From assembly GCA_937892405.1 (NCBI GenBank), contig CALAFS010000147.1:1-12332 (forward strand): a stretch of DNA of 12,332 bases. The letters run 5' to 3'. The DNA is from an uncultured Clostridia bacterium. Lineage in GTDB: Bacteria; Bacillota; Clostridia; Oscillospirales; CAG-272. Of the stretch, positions 7,128 through 12,332 are shown piece after piece. Numbering within the stretch: the first letter of the stretch is position 1; the number at the start of each line of letters is the position of its first letter. The notes below the pieces were generated by a model. It had not been told where the DNA came from. It made no database searches and saw nothing but the letters and a program-made list of their open reading frames with translations. A program made the position numbers and the translations under genes.

Positions 7128-8419
7128 TTGGGTTTTCCGCCCGTTTTTCCGTACCCGCCGAGCGCGACGATCTCGGAAAAGATCTTATCTGTCGCCGCTT
7201 CGTATTCGACGGGACCGCCGTGAACGAAACCGAGTTCTTCATACGGAATCGGCTTTCCGATGTAAATATCCTTGCGTCTGAGGAAACCGTACTTTACATT
7301 TTTCACTTTAATGCAGACGGGAATCACAGGCACCTTTGCACGATAAGCGATCAGTGCCGCGCCGTTTTTTCGCGGTGTGGTCGCGGGATCGACACCGGGG
7401 TAACGGTGCCCCTGCGGGAAGAGCGAGACCGCCTCGCCGAGCTTCAGAAGATCGATAGAGGTGCGCAGTGCGGCGACATCGTTGTTGCCGCGGTCGACGG
7501 GTACCGCACCGAGGGCGCGGATGCCCTGACGGATGACGGGAACGCTGAAGAGTTCCTTTTTGGCAAGGTAACGCACGGGACGCCGCACGGACGCCGCGAT
7601 CAGGAAGGGGTCGCGGATCGCGATGTGGTTGGAGCAGAGGAGCACGCCGCCCTTCATTGGTACATTTTCCGCGCCGTGGATGTGTATTCTCTGGAAGAAA
7701 CGGACGATGCCGGCAAAGATGTGGTGCATGCGCATGTAAAATCTGCCCGATTTTATCAGCTCGGATTTGCGATTCAGAAGGTTGACAATAGCGTCTGCCG
7801 TTCCTTCCAGCGTCATGTTCGAGTTGTCGAGTAAAATCGCGTCCGCCGCCTTGACACAGGGGGCGACCGCACGGCTCGCATCGTTTCTGTCTCTCTCTTC
7901 CATCTCGCGCATGACGGCTTCTTCGGTTGTTTCAACGCCCTTTGCACATAATTCCGCATAGCGGCGTTTTGCCCGCGCCTCGGGTGACGCGACGAGGAAG
8001 ATTTTCAGATCGGCATTTGGCAGGATGACCGTTCCGATGTCTCTGCCGTCCATAATGACGCTGTTCTTCTTCGCAATACTTCTCTGCGTTTCGAGAAGAA
8101 AATTCCGTACTGCGGGAATGGCACTGACGGCGCTCGCCGCCATCGAGACCTCTGGCGTGCGGATCCTGTCACCGACTTCTTCACCGTTCAGGAGGAGAAT
8201 CTGCCGGTCGGTAAAATGCAGCTCCGGGTGAATGTCGGGAAGTGCTTTTTCCACCGCCTCGGTATCTTTCGGGTCGATTTCGTGCGACAGACAATAATAT
8301 CCGATGGCGCGGTAAAGCGCACCGGTATCGACATAGAGGATACCGAGCCGCTCCGCGAGGAGTTTGGCAACACTGGACTTCCCGGCACCGCCGGGACCGT
8401 CAATTGCGATACGGATCAT
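7124..8419 (-). CDS. cmk: Cytidylate kinase fused to 1-acylglycerol-3-phosphate acyltransferase (Cmk-PlsC)
   Basis: The protein has 431 residues and two enzymes in one open frame. Residues 1 to about 217 are cytidylate kinase (CMP or dCMP + ATP to CDP or dCDP + ADP): P-loop GPGGAGKSS (8-16), VDTGALYRAI (30-39), DGRDIGTVILP (124-134), and the RDRND lid (176-180). After a short linker, residues about 232-431 form a PlsC-type acyltransferase that converts lysophosphatidate to phosphatidate. It has motif I NH-x4-D (His265, Asp270), motif II GAVPVDRG (304-311), motif III FPQGHR (334-339) and motif IV VPVIPVCI (363-370). Motif III usually reads FPEGTR; Gln replaces Glu at 336 and His replaces Thr at 338. 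Internal ATGs at 7735 and 7729 have no ribosome site, so the fusion looks real. AGAAGG lies 7 bases before the start. It sits 20 bases after the FAD oxidoreductase gene and overlaps ispH by 4 bases. Confidence 0.93.
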   Translation of the reverse strand: MIRIAIDGPGGAGKSSVAKLLAERLGILYVDTGALYRAIGYYCLSHEIDPKDTEAVEKALPDIHPELHFTDRQILLLNGEEVGDRIRTPEVSMAASAVSAIPAVRNFLLETQRSIAKKNSVIMDGRDIGTVILPNADLKIFLVASPEARAKRRYAELCAKGVETTEEAVMREMEERDRNDASRAVAPCVKAADAILLDNSNMTLEGTADAIVNLLNRKSELIKSGRFYMRMHHIFAGIVRFFQRIHIHGAENVPMKGGVLLCSNHIAIRDPFLIAASVRRPVRYLAKKELFSVPVIRQGIRALGAVPVDRGNNDVAALRTSIDLLKLGEAVSLFPQGHRYPGVDPATTPRKNGAALIAYRAKVPVIPVCIKVKNVKYGFLRRKDIYIGKPIPYEELGFVHGGPVEYEAATDKIFSEIVALGGYGKTGGKPK

Positions 8420-8439
8420 AAGAGAACCTTCTTTCGTGT

Positions 8440-9675
8440 TTAATAAGGAAGTGCGGCGTGCGTCCCCGCAAGATATCCGGTCGAGAACGCGATCTGTAAA
8501 TTGAACCCGCCCGTATAGGCGTCCACATCGAGGATTTCTCCCGCAAAATAAAGTCCCGGGTGCAGCTTGGATTCCATCGTCCCGGGGACGACTTCGCGGA
8601 CATCGACGCCGCCGGAGGTGATAATTGCCTCTTCGATCGGGCGGAAACCCGAGAGCGGAAAGGAGAAATCCTTGAGGAGCGAAAGCACACGGTGCCGCTC
8701 TTCCCGCGTGACCGCATTGACCTTCTTTCTCGGGTCGATTCCCGTGAGACGGATCAGCGGCTCTTTGAGCTTCGCCGGAAGAAGCGCGTCGAGTGCATGG
8801 GAAAAATCCTTGTTGTTTCTCTCCGAAAAATCGGAGAGAAGGCGTGCATCAAGCGTTACTTCGTCAAGCGCCGGTTTCAGATCAATATGAAAAGTAAGGG
8901 AGGAGAGATCCCGCCCGACAAGGTGAGAGGACGCGGAAAGAACGGTCGGTCCGCTTACACCGAAGTGTGTAAAGAGCATTTCACCGAAGTCTTCGTAAAC
9001 CGTACGCCCTCCGTCGGTAATTCGGATTCCCACATTCTTCAGAGAGAGTCCCTGAAGCTCCGCGCAGAGCGGATCGGGAGATTCCAGCGGTACGAGCGAA
9101 GGGGAGAGCGGTGTCACCGTGTGACCGAGCTTCCGCGCAATCCGATAACCGGAACCGTCCGAACCGGTTAATGGGTAGGAGCGCCCACCCGTCGCGAGAA
9201 TGACTGCGTCGTAAATTTCTTCGCCGGTTGCCGTGACGGTAAAAGTACCGTCTTCGCGCGGGTGAACGGCTCTGACATTTTCAAAGCGCTTTTTCGCTCC
9301 GCCCGCGTATTCCGTCATGGCGAGTACGATATCCCTTGCGCGATCGCTTTCGGGGAAGACGCGGTTGCCGCGCTCCACCTTCAGCTTCACGCCGAGGCGC
9401 TCGAAGTGTGCGACTGTGTCCTCGGGAGAAAACGCCGAGAGCGCGGCGTACAGAAAGCGCGGATTGTGCGGCACATTGGCAAGGAATTCCGCCGCCGTGC
9501 AGGCATTTGTCACATTGCATCTGCCCTTTCCGGTGATCGCGAGCTTTTTGCCGAGTCTGTCTGTGTGTTCATAGAGGGTGACGGCGGCGCCGAGTGCACA
9601 TGCCGTCCCCGCCGCCATCATGCCGGCGGCACCGCCGCCGATAACGGCGATTTTTCTTTGTCCTGTTTCTGTCAT
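8440..9675 (-). CDS. BaiN/HI0933-family FAD-dependent oxidoreductase (YhiN-like, 'aminoacetone oxidase' family)
   Basis: The protein has 411 residues, the full length for this flavoprotein family. A dinucleotide-binding Rossmann fold opens the protein: VIGGGAAGMMAA (11-22), then the acidic residue in LYEH. The family signature GKGRCNVTN is at 49-57, ILATGGRSYPLTGSDGSGY at about 159-177, EMLFTHFGVSGPTVL at about 232-246, and the C-terminal FAD contact FAGEILDVDAYTGGFNLQ at 377-394. Members have been called aminoacetone oxidases, and relatives (BaiN) act in bile acid dehydroxylation, but for most the physiological substrate is not known, and the sequence does not settle it here. The ATG overlaps the stop of the rpiR-type gene by 4 bases (ATGA at 9675-9672). 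The neighbouring genes cmk, plsC and ispH are a recurrent Clostridia context for this family. Confidence 0.93.
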   Translation of the reverse strand: MTETGQRKIAVIGGGAAGMMAAGTACALGAAVTLYEHTDRLGKKLAITGKGRCNVTNACTAAEFLANVPHNPRFLYAALSAFSPEDTVAHFERLGVKLKVERGNRVFPESDRARDIVLAMTEYAGGAKKRFENVRAVHPREDGTFTVTATGEEIYDAVILATGGRSYPLTGSDGSGYRIARKLGHTVTPLSPSLVPLESPDPLCAELQGLSLKNVGIRITDGGRTVYEDFGEMLFTHFGVSGPTVLSASSHLVGRDLSSLTFHIDLKPALDEVTLDARLLSDFSERNNKDFSHALDALLPAKLKEPLIRLTGIDPRKKVNAVTREERHRVLSLLKDFSFPLSGFRPIEEAIITSGGVDVREVVPGTMESKLHPGLYFAGEILDVDAYTGGFNLQIAFSTGYLAGTHAALPY

Positions 9676-10529
9676 TGCTTTGTATATACATTGAATTCGT
9701 CCCAGACTGCCTCAAGGCGTTCGAGACGGCGGGTGATTTCTCGTTCTCTTCGGCTCGTGATCTCGACGATCATCGCGTTCAGAATGCTGAACGGCGCGAC
9801 GAGCGAGTCGGTGAAGGATGCCATATCCGACTGCGCGGTCAGAAGGCAGGTCGCAAAGGGTGCCAGCGGCGAGATCTCCGAGTCGGTGATGACGACGACC
9901 GAGGCGTTGTTCTTTTTCGCGAACTTGACGGCGCTGACCATCTTCGAGGAATAGCGGGGGAACGAGAAAGCGATGAAGACATCGGCTTCACCGATGTCGA
10001 GGATCTGCTCAAACACTTCGCCCGTTGAGGTCGGCTGTACGAAATGTACATTGTCGAAGATCAGGGAGAGGTTGTATTTCAGAAAGAACGCGAGCGCCTC
10101 CGAGCATCGCGCGCCCATCACATAAATGTTGCGCGCCTCGAGAATCGCGTCCACCGCGGCATGAAAAGCGTCACGGTTCAGCGTGTCGAGAGTGTAACGG
10201 ATTTTGGCGATGTCCGCCTCCATGACATTCTCGACGAGGTCGCCGTGTCCGATCCGCGCCTTTGTCATTTCGATTCTCTGATTCGGCGTAAGACGTGTGC
10301 GGACAAGCTCCTGCACGGCACGCTGAAATTCCGCGTATCCCTCAAAGCCGAGCTCGTTGGCAAAGCGGACAACGGTCGACTCCGACACGCCGACCTTTTT
10401 GCCGAGTGCGGCGGCGGTCATGTAGGCGACCTTATCATATTCGTTCAGAACGGCGGTTGCGATCTTTTTCTGTCCCTTGGAGAAGGTCGGATAAAAATCC
10501 TTGATCCGTCTGGCAATATCAATGGTCAT
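9672..10529 (-). CDS. RpiR/MurR-family transcriptional regulator (HTH + SIS domain)
   Basis: The protein has 285 residues, the usual size for the family. The N-terminal HTH_6 domain covers about 1-77, with the recognition region VSESTVVRFANELGFEGYAEFQ split around 48-69. The C-terminal SIS domain, which binds phosphosugars in characterised members, covers about 128-255 and includes IYVMGARCSEALAFFLKY (135-152) and IGEADVFIAFSFPRYSSKMV (179-198). The start at ATG 10529 is supported by AGAGGTG about 5 bases upstream; the frame is open for 69 codons more, but that DNA holds the promoter and the gltX terminator. It is the first gene of the leftward operon, and a palindrome on the promoter suggests self-regulation. 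RpiR proteins usually control sugar or MurNAc catabolism; no sugar gene is next to it here, so the effector is unknown. Confidence 0.93.
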   Translation of the reverse strand: MTIDIARRIKDFYPTFSKGQKKIATAVLNEYDKVAYMTAAALGKKVGVSESTVVRFANELGFEGYAEFQRAVQELVRTRLTPNQRIEMTKARIGHGDLVENVMEADIAKIRYTLDTLNRDAFHAAVDAILEARNIYVMGARCSEALAFFLKYNLSLIFDNVHFVQPTSTGEVFEQILDIGEADVFIAFSFPRYSSKMVSAVKFAKKNNASVVVITDSEISPLAPFATCLLTAQSDMASFTDSLVAPFSILNAMIVEITSRREREITRRLERLEAVWDEFNVYTKQ

Positions 10530-10558
10530 GAGACACCTCTGAAGATTCGTTGTAGTGG

Positions 10559-10579
10559 CTGTAACACAGCATGTTACAG
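10559..10579 (-). promoter_or_regulatory. Palindromic operator candidate of the RpiR-type regulator
   Basis: A 21-base element has perfect 7-base arms CTGTAAC and GTTACAG around a 7-base spacer. Its upstream arm overlaps the last two bases of the -10 box, and the rest covers the start of transcription. An arm-to-arm centre distance of 14 bases suits a dimeric HTH protein. Binding by the adjacent regulator is inferred from position. Confidence 0.65.
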
Positions 10580-10606
10580 TATAGCACGAAATTCTTCTTT
10601 TTGCAA
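10578..10606 (-). promoter_or_regulatory. Promoter of the rpiR-FAD oxidoreductase-cmk/plsC-ispH/S1 operon
   Basis: On the minus strand TTGCAA (10606-10601) and TATACT (10583-10578) are separated by 17 bases, with TG one base before the -10 (TGCTATACT, extended -10). The expected start is near 10571, so the leader is about 42 bases. The promoter lies downstream of the gltX terminator, so the operon has its own control. No second promoter is evident in the short gaps between the operon's genes. Confidence 0.75.
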
Positions 10607-10691
10607 GAGAAAATTCAAAATCATGCAGGTTTTCCGTCAAAAAGTATATATTTTCCGGGGATATGAAAGTGAAGCCGTGTTCCGGAGCACG

Positions 10692-10729
10692 AAAAGCCCC
10701 TCTGTCGGGTTTCCGACAGAGGGGCTTTT
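10692..10729 (-). terminator. Rho-independent terminator of gltX
   Basis: Two perfectly complementary 17-base arms (10692-10708 and 10713-10729) enclose a GTTT/AAAC tetraloop. The stem is AAAAGCCCCTCTGTCGG, ending in TTTT on both strands. It starts 8 bases after the gltX stop. It separates gltX from the downstream rpiR promoter and could work in both directions. Confidence 0.93.
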
Positions 10730-10736
10730 CAATCAA

Positions 10737-12179
10737 TCAGAGCACGGAAAGCGCGCGGTCGATACGGGAGATCGTCTCGTCTTTTCCGATGACCTCCATG
10801 ATCTCGGTGGCGCCGCCGGGCGTGGCGGCAAGACCGGAGACCGCAATGCGCAGACACCACATGACGGCGCCCGTCTTCAATCCGAGGCGCTCGGAGAGCG
10901 GTGTGAGGGAGGCGAAGAGCGTGTCGTTATCGAAAGTGTCGAGCGTCACGAGAATTTCGCGTGCGGCAGAAAGAACCGTCTTCACCGTCCCGAATTCTGT
11001 GATCTTGTTCTTCTTGTTGAGGAACAACTCTTTTTCGTAGTCGGGAAGCGCAAGGAAGAACGCCATGCGCTCGTCAAGCTCCGAGAACTTCTGAATTCTC
11101 GTCTTGAGAAGAGAAAGCATTTTTCCTTTGTTCACCGACGCGGGAATGTCACTGTGAATGAACTTTTCCGCCGTAGCGAGAAATTCTTCGTCCGTCATCT
11201 TGTGAATATATTCGCCGTTGAACCACAGGAGCTTTTCATAGTCGAAAACGGCGGGGGATTTTGAAACACCGTCGATCGTGAAGGCCTCGACAAGCTCGGG
11301 AAGCGTGAAGAACTCCCGCTCGGATTCCTTCGGGCACCAGCCGAGAAGGGCAATATAGTTGATGATCGCCGCGGGAAGATATCCGTCTGCGAGCAGGTCG
11401 GAAAAGGATACCGCACCGTGCCGTTTCGACAGCTTGGAGACCGAGCCGTCCGCGTTCTTTCCCATCATCAGCGGGAGGTGCACATAGCAGGGGCGTTCCC
11501 AGCCGAAAGCGTCATAGAGCAGAACATATTTCGGCGTCGAGGTCAGATATTCCGAGCCGCGTACCACATGCGTGACTCCCATCAGATGGTCGTCGATGAC
11601 ATGGCAGAAGTTGTAGGTCGGGAATCCGTCCGCCTTGATAAGAATCTGATCCTGAAGCTCTTCATTGTTCATGGAGATCTCGCCGAAGACCGAGTCGGTA
11701 TAGCTTGTCACACCGGAAAGGGGCATCTTCTGACGGATGACATAAGGCATGCCCGCTTCGAGATTGCGCTTTACTTCCTCGGCAGAAAGATTGCGGCAGT
11801 GACGGTCATAGCCGCCGACGGCGTCCTCTTCGTGCAGTTTTTCGAGACGCTCCTTGGAGCAGAAGCAATAGTAGGCATAGCCGAGATCCACGAGTTTTTT
11901 CGCATATTCAAGATAAATTTCTTTCCGCTCGCTCTGTACATACGGTCCGTGTTCGCCGCCGACATCGGGACCCTCGTCCCAGAGCAGCCCCGTGGTGCGG
12001 AGCGTCGACTTGATAATATCGGTTGCCCCCTCAACGAGACGCTCGCGGTCGGTGTCCTCAATCCGCAGAATGAAGCGACCGTCGTCATGCTTTGCAATCA
12101 GGTAGGAATAAAGAGCGGTGCGCAGATTTCCGATGTGCATATAGCCGGTCGGACTCGGCGCAAAGCGTGTGACTGTCAT
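10737..12179 (-). CDS. gltX: Glutamyl-tRNA synthetase (class I)
   Basis: The protein has 480 residues, the normal GluRS length. It charges tRNA-Glu with glutamate in the cytoplasm. The Rossmann catalytic core opens with RFAPSPTGYMHIGNLRTAL (HIGH-type motif HIGN at 15-18) and includes ILRIEDTDRERL (38-49) and FPTYNFCHVIDDHLMGVTHVVRG. The second class I motif, KLSKR, is at 249-253. A CFC pair (Cys105, Cys107) with His127/Cys128 later resembles the zinc-binding insert known from E. coli GluRS. The alpha-helical anticodon-binding part fills about 320-480. AGAGG lies 7 bases before the ATG. It is a single-gene unit with its own promoter and terminator. Whether it also charges tRNA-Gln (non-discriminating form, needing GatCAB) cannot be told from the sequence by eye. 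Confidence 0.97.
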   Translation of the reverse strand: MTVTRFAPSPTGYMHIGNLRTALYSYLIAKHDDGRFILRIEDTDRERLVEGATDIIKSTLRTTGLLWDEGPDVGGEHGPYVQSERKEIYLEYAKKLVDLGYAYYCFCSKERLEKLHEEDAVGGYDRHCRNLSAEEVKRNLEAGMPYVIRQKMPLSGVTSYTDSVFGEISMNNEELQDQILIKADGFPTYNFCHVIDDHLMGVTHVVRGSEYLTSTPKYVLLYDAFGWERPCYVHLPLMMGKNADGSVSKLSKRHGAVSFSDLLADGYLPAAIINYIALLGWCPKESEREFFTLPELVEAFTIDGVSKSPAVFDYEKLLWFNGEYIHKMTDEEFLATAEKFIHSDIPASVNKGKMLSLLKTRIQKFSELDERMAFFLALPDYEKELFLNKKNKITEFGTVKTVLSAAREILVTLDTFDNDTLFASLTPLSERLGLKTGAVMWCLRIAVSGLAATPGGATEIMEVIGKDETISRIDRALSVL

Positions 12180-12207
12180 AGAAAAACCTCTTTTCGGTTG
12201 TAAAATT

Positions 12208-12219
12208 CTTTTGCAAAAG
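12208..12219. promoter_or_regulatory. 12-bp perfect palindrome at the gltX transcription start
   Basis: CTTTTGCAAAAG is fully self-complementary and sits just downstream of the gltX -10 box, across the predicted start of transcription. It could be an operator, but short AT-rich palindromes occur by chance, and no candidate regulator is visible. Confidence 0.3.
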
Positions 12220-12221
12220 GT

Positions 12222-12250
12222 ATTTTATCATAAAAATCCGAAAGAGTCAA
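12222..12250 (-). promoter_or_regulatory. Promoter of gltX
   Basis: On the minus strand TTGACT (12250-12245) and TAAAAT (12227-12222) lie 17 bases apart, with TG one base before the -10 (TGATAAAAT). Each hexamer differs from consensus by one base. The expected start is near 12215, giving a leader of about 36 bases with no T-box-like structure; it is too short for one. Confidence 0.8.
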
Positions 12251-12269
12251 CCGAATTCACAAAAAATGT

Positions 12270-12298
12270 TTGACTTTACGCGAAGGAACTATTATAAT
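12270..12298 (+). promoter_or_regulatory. Strong rightward promoter divergent from gltX
   Basis: TTGACT (12270-12275), a 17-base spacer and a perfect TATAAT (12293-12298) read off the right edge. The -35 hexamer is identical to that of the gltX promoter on the other strand, with 19 bases between the two. Transcription should start near 12305, about 23 bases before the ATG at 12328. Confidence 0.8.
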
Positions 12299-12327
12299 AA
12301 GAGTGAAAACTTTAACCGGAGTGCGAG

Positions 12328-12332
12328 ATGTT
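12328..12332 (+). CDS. Start of an unidentified rightward gene (partial, five bases)
   Basis: An ATG at 12328-12330 follows GGAG (12318-12321) by 6 bases and the promoter at 12270-12298 by a short leader. Only the start codon and two more bases are in the window, so nothing can be said of the product. Confidence 0.4.

Noticed and set aside
6532..7242. Open frame of 236 codons on the minus strand, out of frame with ispH and cmk-plsC
   Set aside because: Arg/Pro/Ser-rich frame-shadow of IspH, whose cluster cysteines and HPE motif are intact in the other frame.
7729..7735. Separate start of PlsC inside the cmk-plsC gene
   Set aside because: Two ATGs occur near the domain boundary, but no Shine-Dalgarno sequence precedes them, so a single fused protein is more likely.
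10530..10736. N-terminal extension of the RpiR gene, or a small leader gene, in this intergenic region
   Set aside because: The open frame here covers the gltX terminator and the operon promoter and operator. Protein similarity to RpiR begins only at the ATG at 10529.
10044..11264. Open frame of 406 codons on the plus strand spanning rpiR, the intergenic region and gltX
   Set aside because: It crosses two real genes, their terminator and a promoter. Its translation has no domain signature.
1..12332. CRISPR arrays, insertion sequences, tRNA or rRNA genes, toxin-antitoxin or phage-defence modules
   Set aside because: No repeated spaced units, transposase motifs, cloverleaf-like sequence or defence-related domains were seen on either strand.

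Overview
The window looks like a chromosomal segment of a low-to-mid-GC Gram-positive anaerobe of the class Clostridia, probably an Oscillospiraceae-like gut lineage. This is inferred from three things: the IspH-ribosomal protein S1 fusion, which is typical of Clostridia; the gene order FAD oxidoreductase - cytidylate kinase - PlsC - IspH/S1; and strong Shine-Dalgarno sites with sigma-A-type promoters. No plasmid, phage, transposon, CRISPR array, tRNA or rRNA is visible. Coding density is very high and no gene-free stretch exceeds about 210 bases.

Left part (1-4911): at the left edge lies the probable start of a leftward GNAT acetyltransferase gene (only 31 bases), preceded by a leftward NUDIX hydrolase (40-510) with its own promoter. 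The NUDIX catalytic box is badly altered in a way that suggests two compensating indels. Reading the other way is a three-gene drug-efflux type operon: a MarR-family regulator (705-1169), then two half-size ABC exporters (1166-2899 and 2902-4866). They are coupled by a 4-base overlap and a 2-base gap. The first transporter carries degenerate ATPase residues and the second carries the catalytic ones, the pattern of heterodimeric exporters such as TM287/288, LmrCD and BmrCD. A near-consensus promoter is followed by two tandem palindromes that are good candidates for the MarR operator. The operon ends in a strong hairpin terminator.

Middle (4950-10606): a leftward four-gene operon with 4-base overlaps at two junctions and a 20-base gap at the third. 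In transcription order it encodes an RpiR/MurR-family SIS-domain regulator, a BaiN/HI0933-type FAD oxidoreductase, a cytidylate kinase fused to a PlsC acyltransferase, and an IspH reductase fused to four S1 domains and a charged tail. The promoter has a 21-bp palindrome directly on its -10 box, so the regulator probably controls its own operon. The operon couples nucleotide, phospholipid and isoprenoid precursor synthesis, plus a translation factor, to a sugar-phosphate-type sensor.

Right part (10692-12332): glutamyl-tRNA synthetase (gltX), leftward, with its own promoter and a perfect 17-bp-stem terminator. A divergent strong promoter at the right edge drives a gene that starts at the last five bases of the window.

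I found no clearly new multi-gene system. The most notable items are the altered NUDIX box, the Cmk-PlsC fusion, the self-regulated housekeeping operon under an RpiR-type regulator, the tandem MarR palindromes, and a short homopolymer-rich AT island inside ispH.
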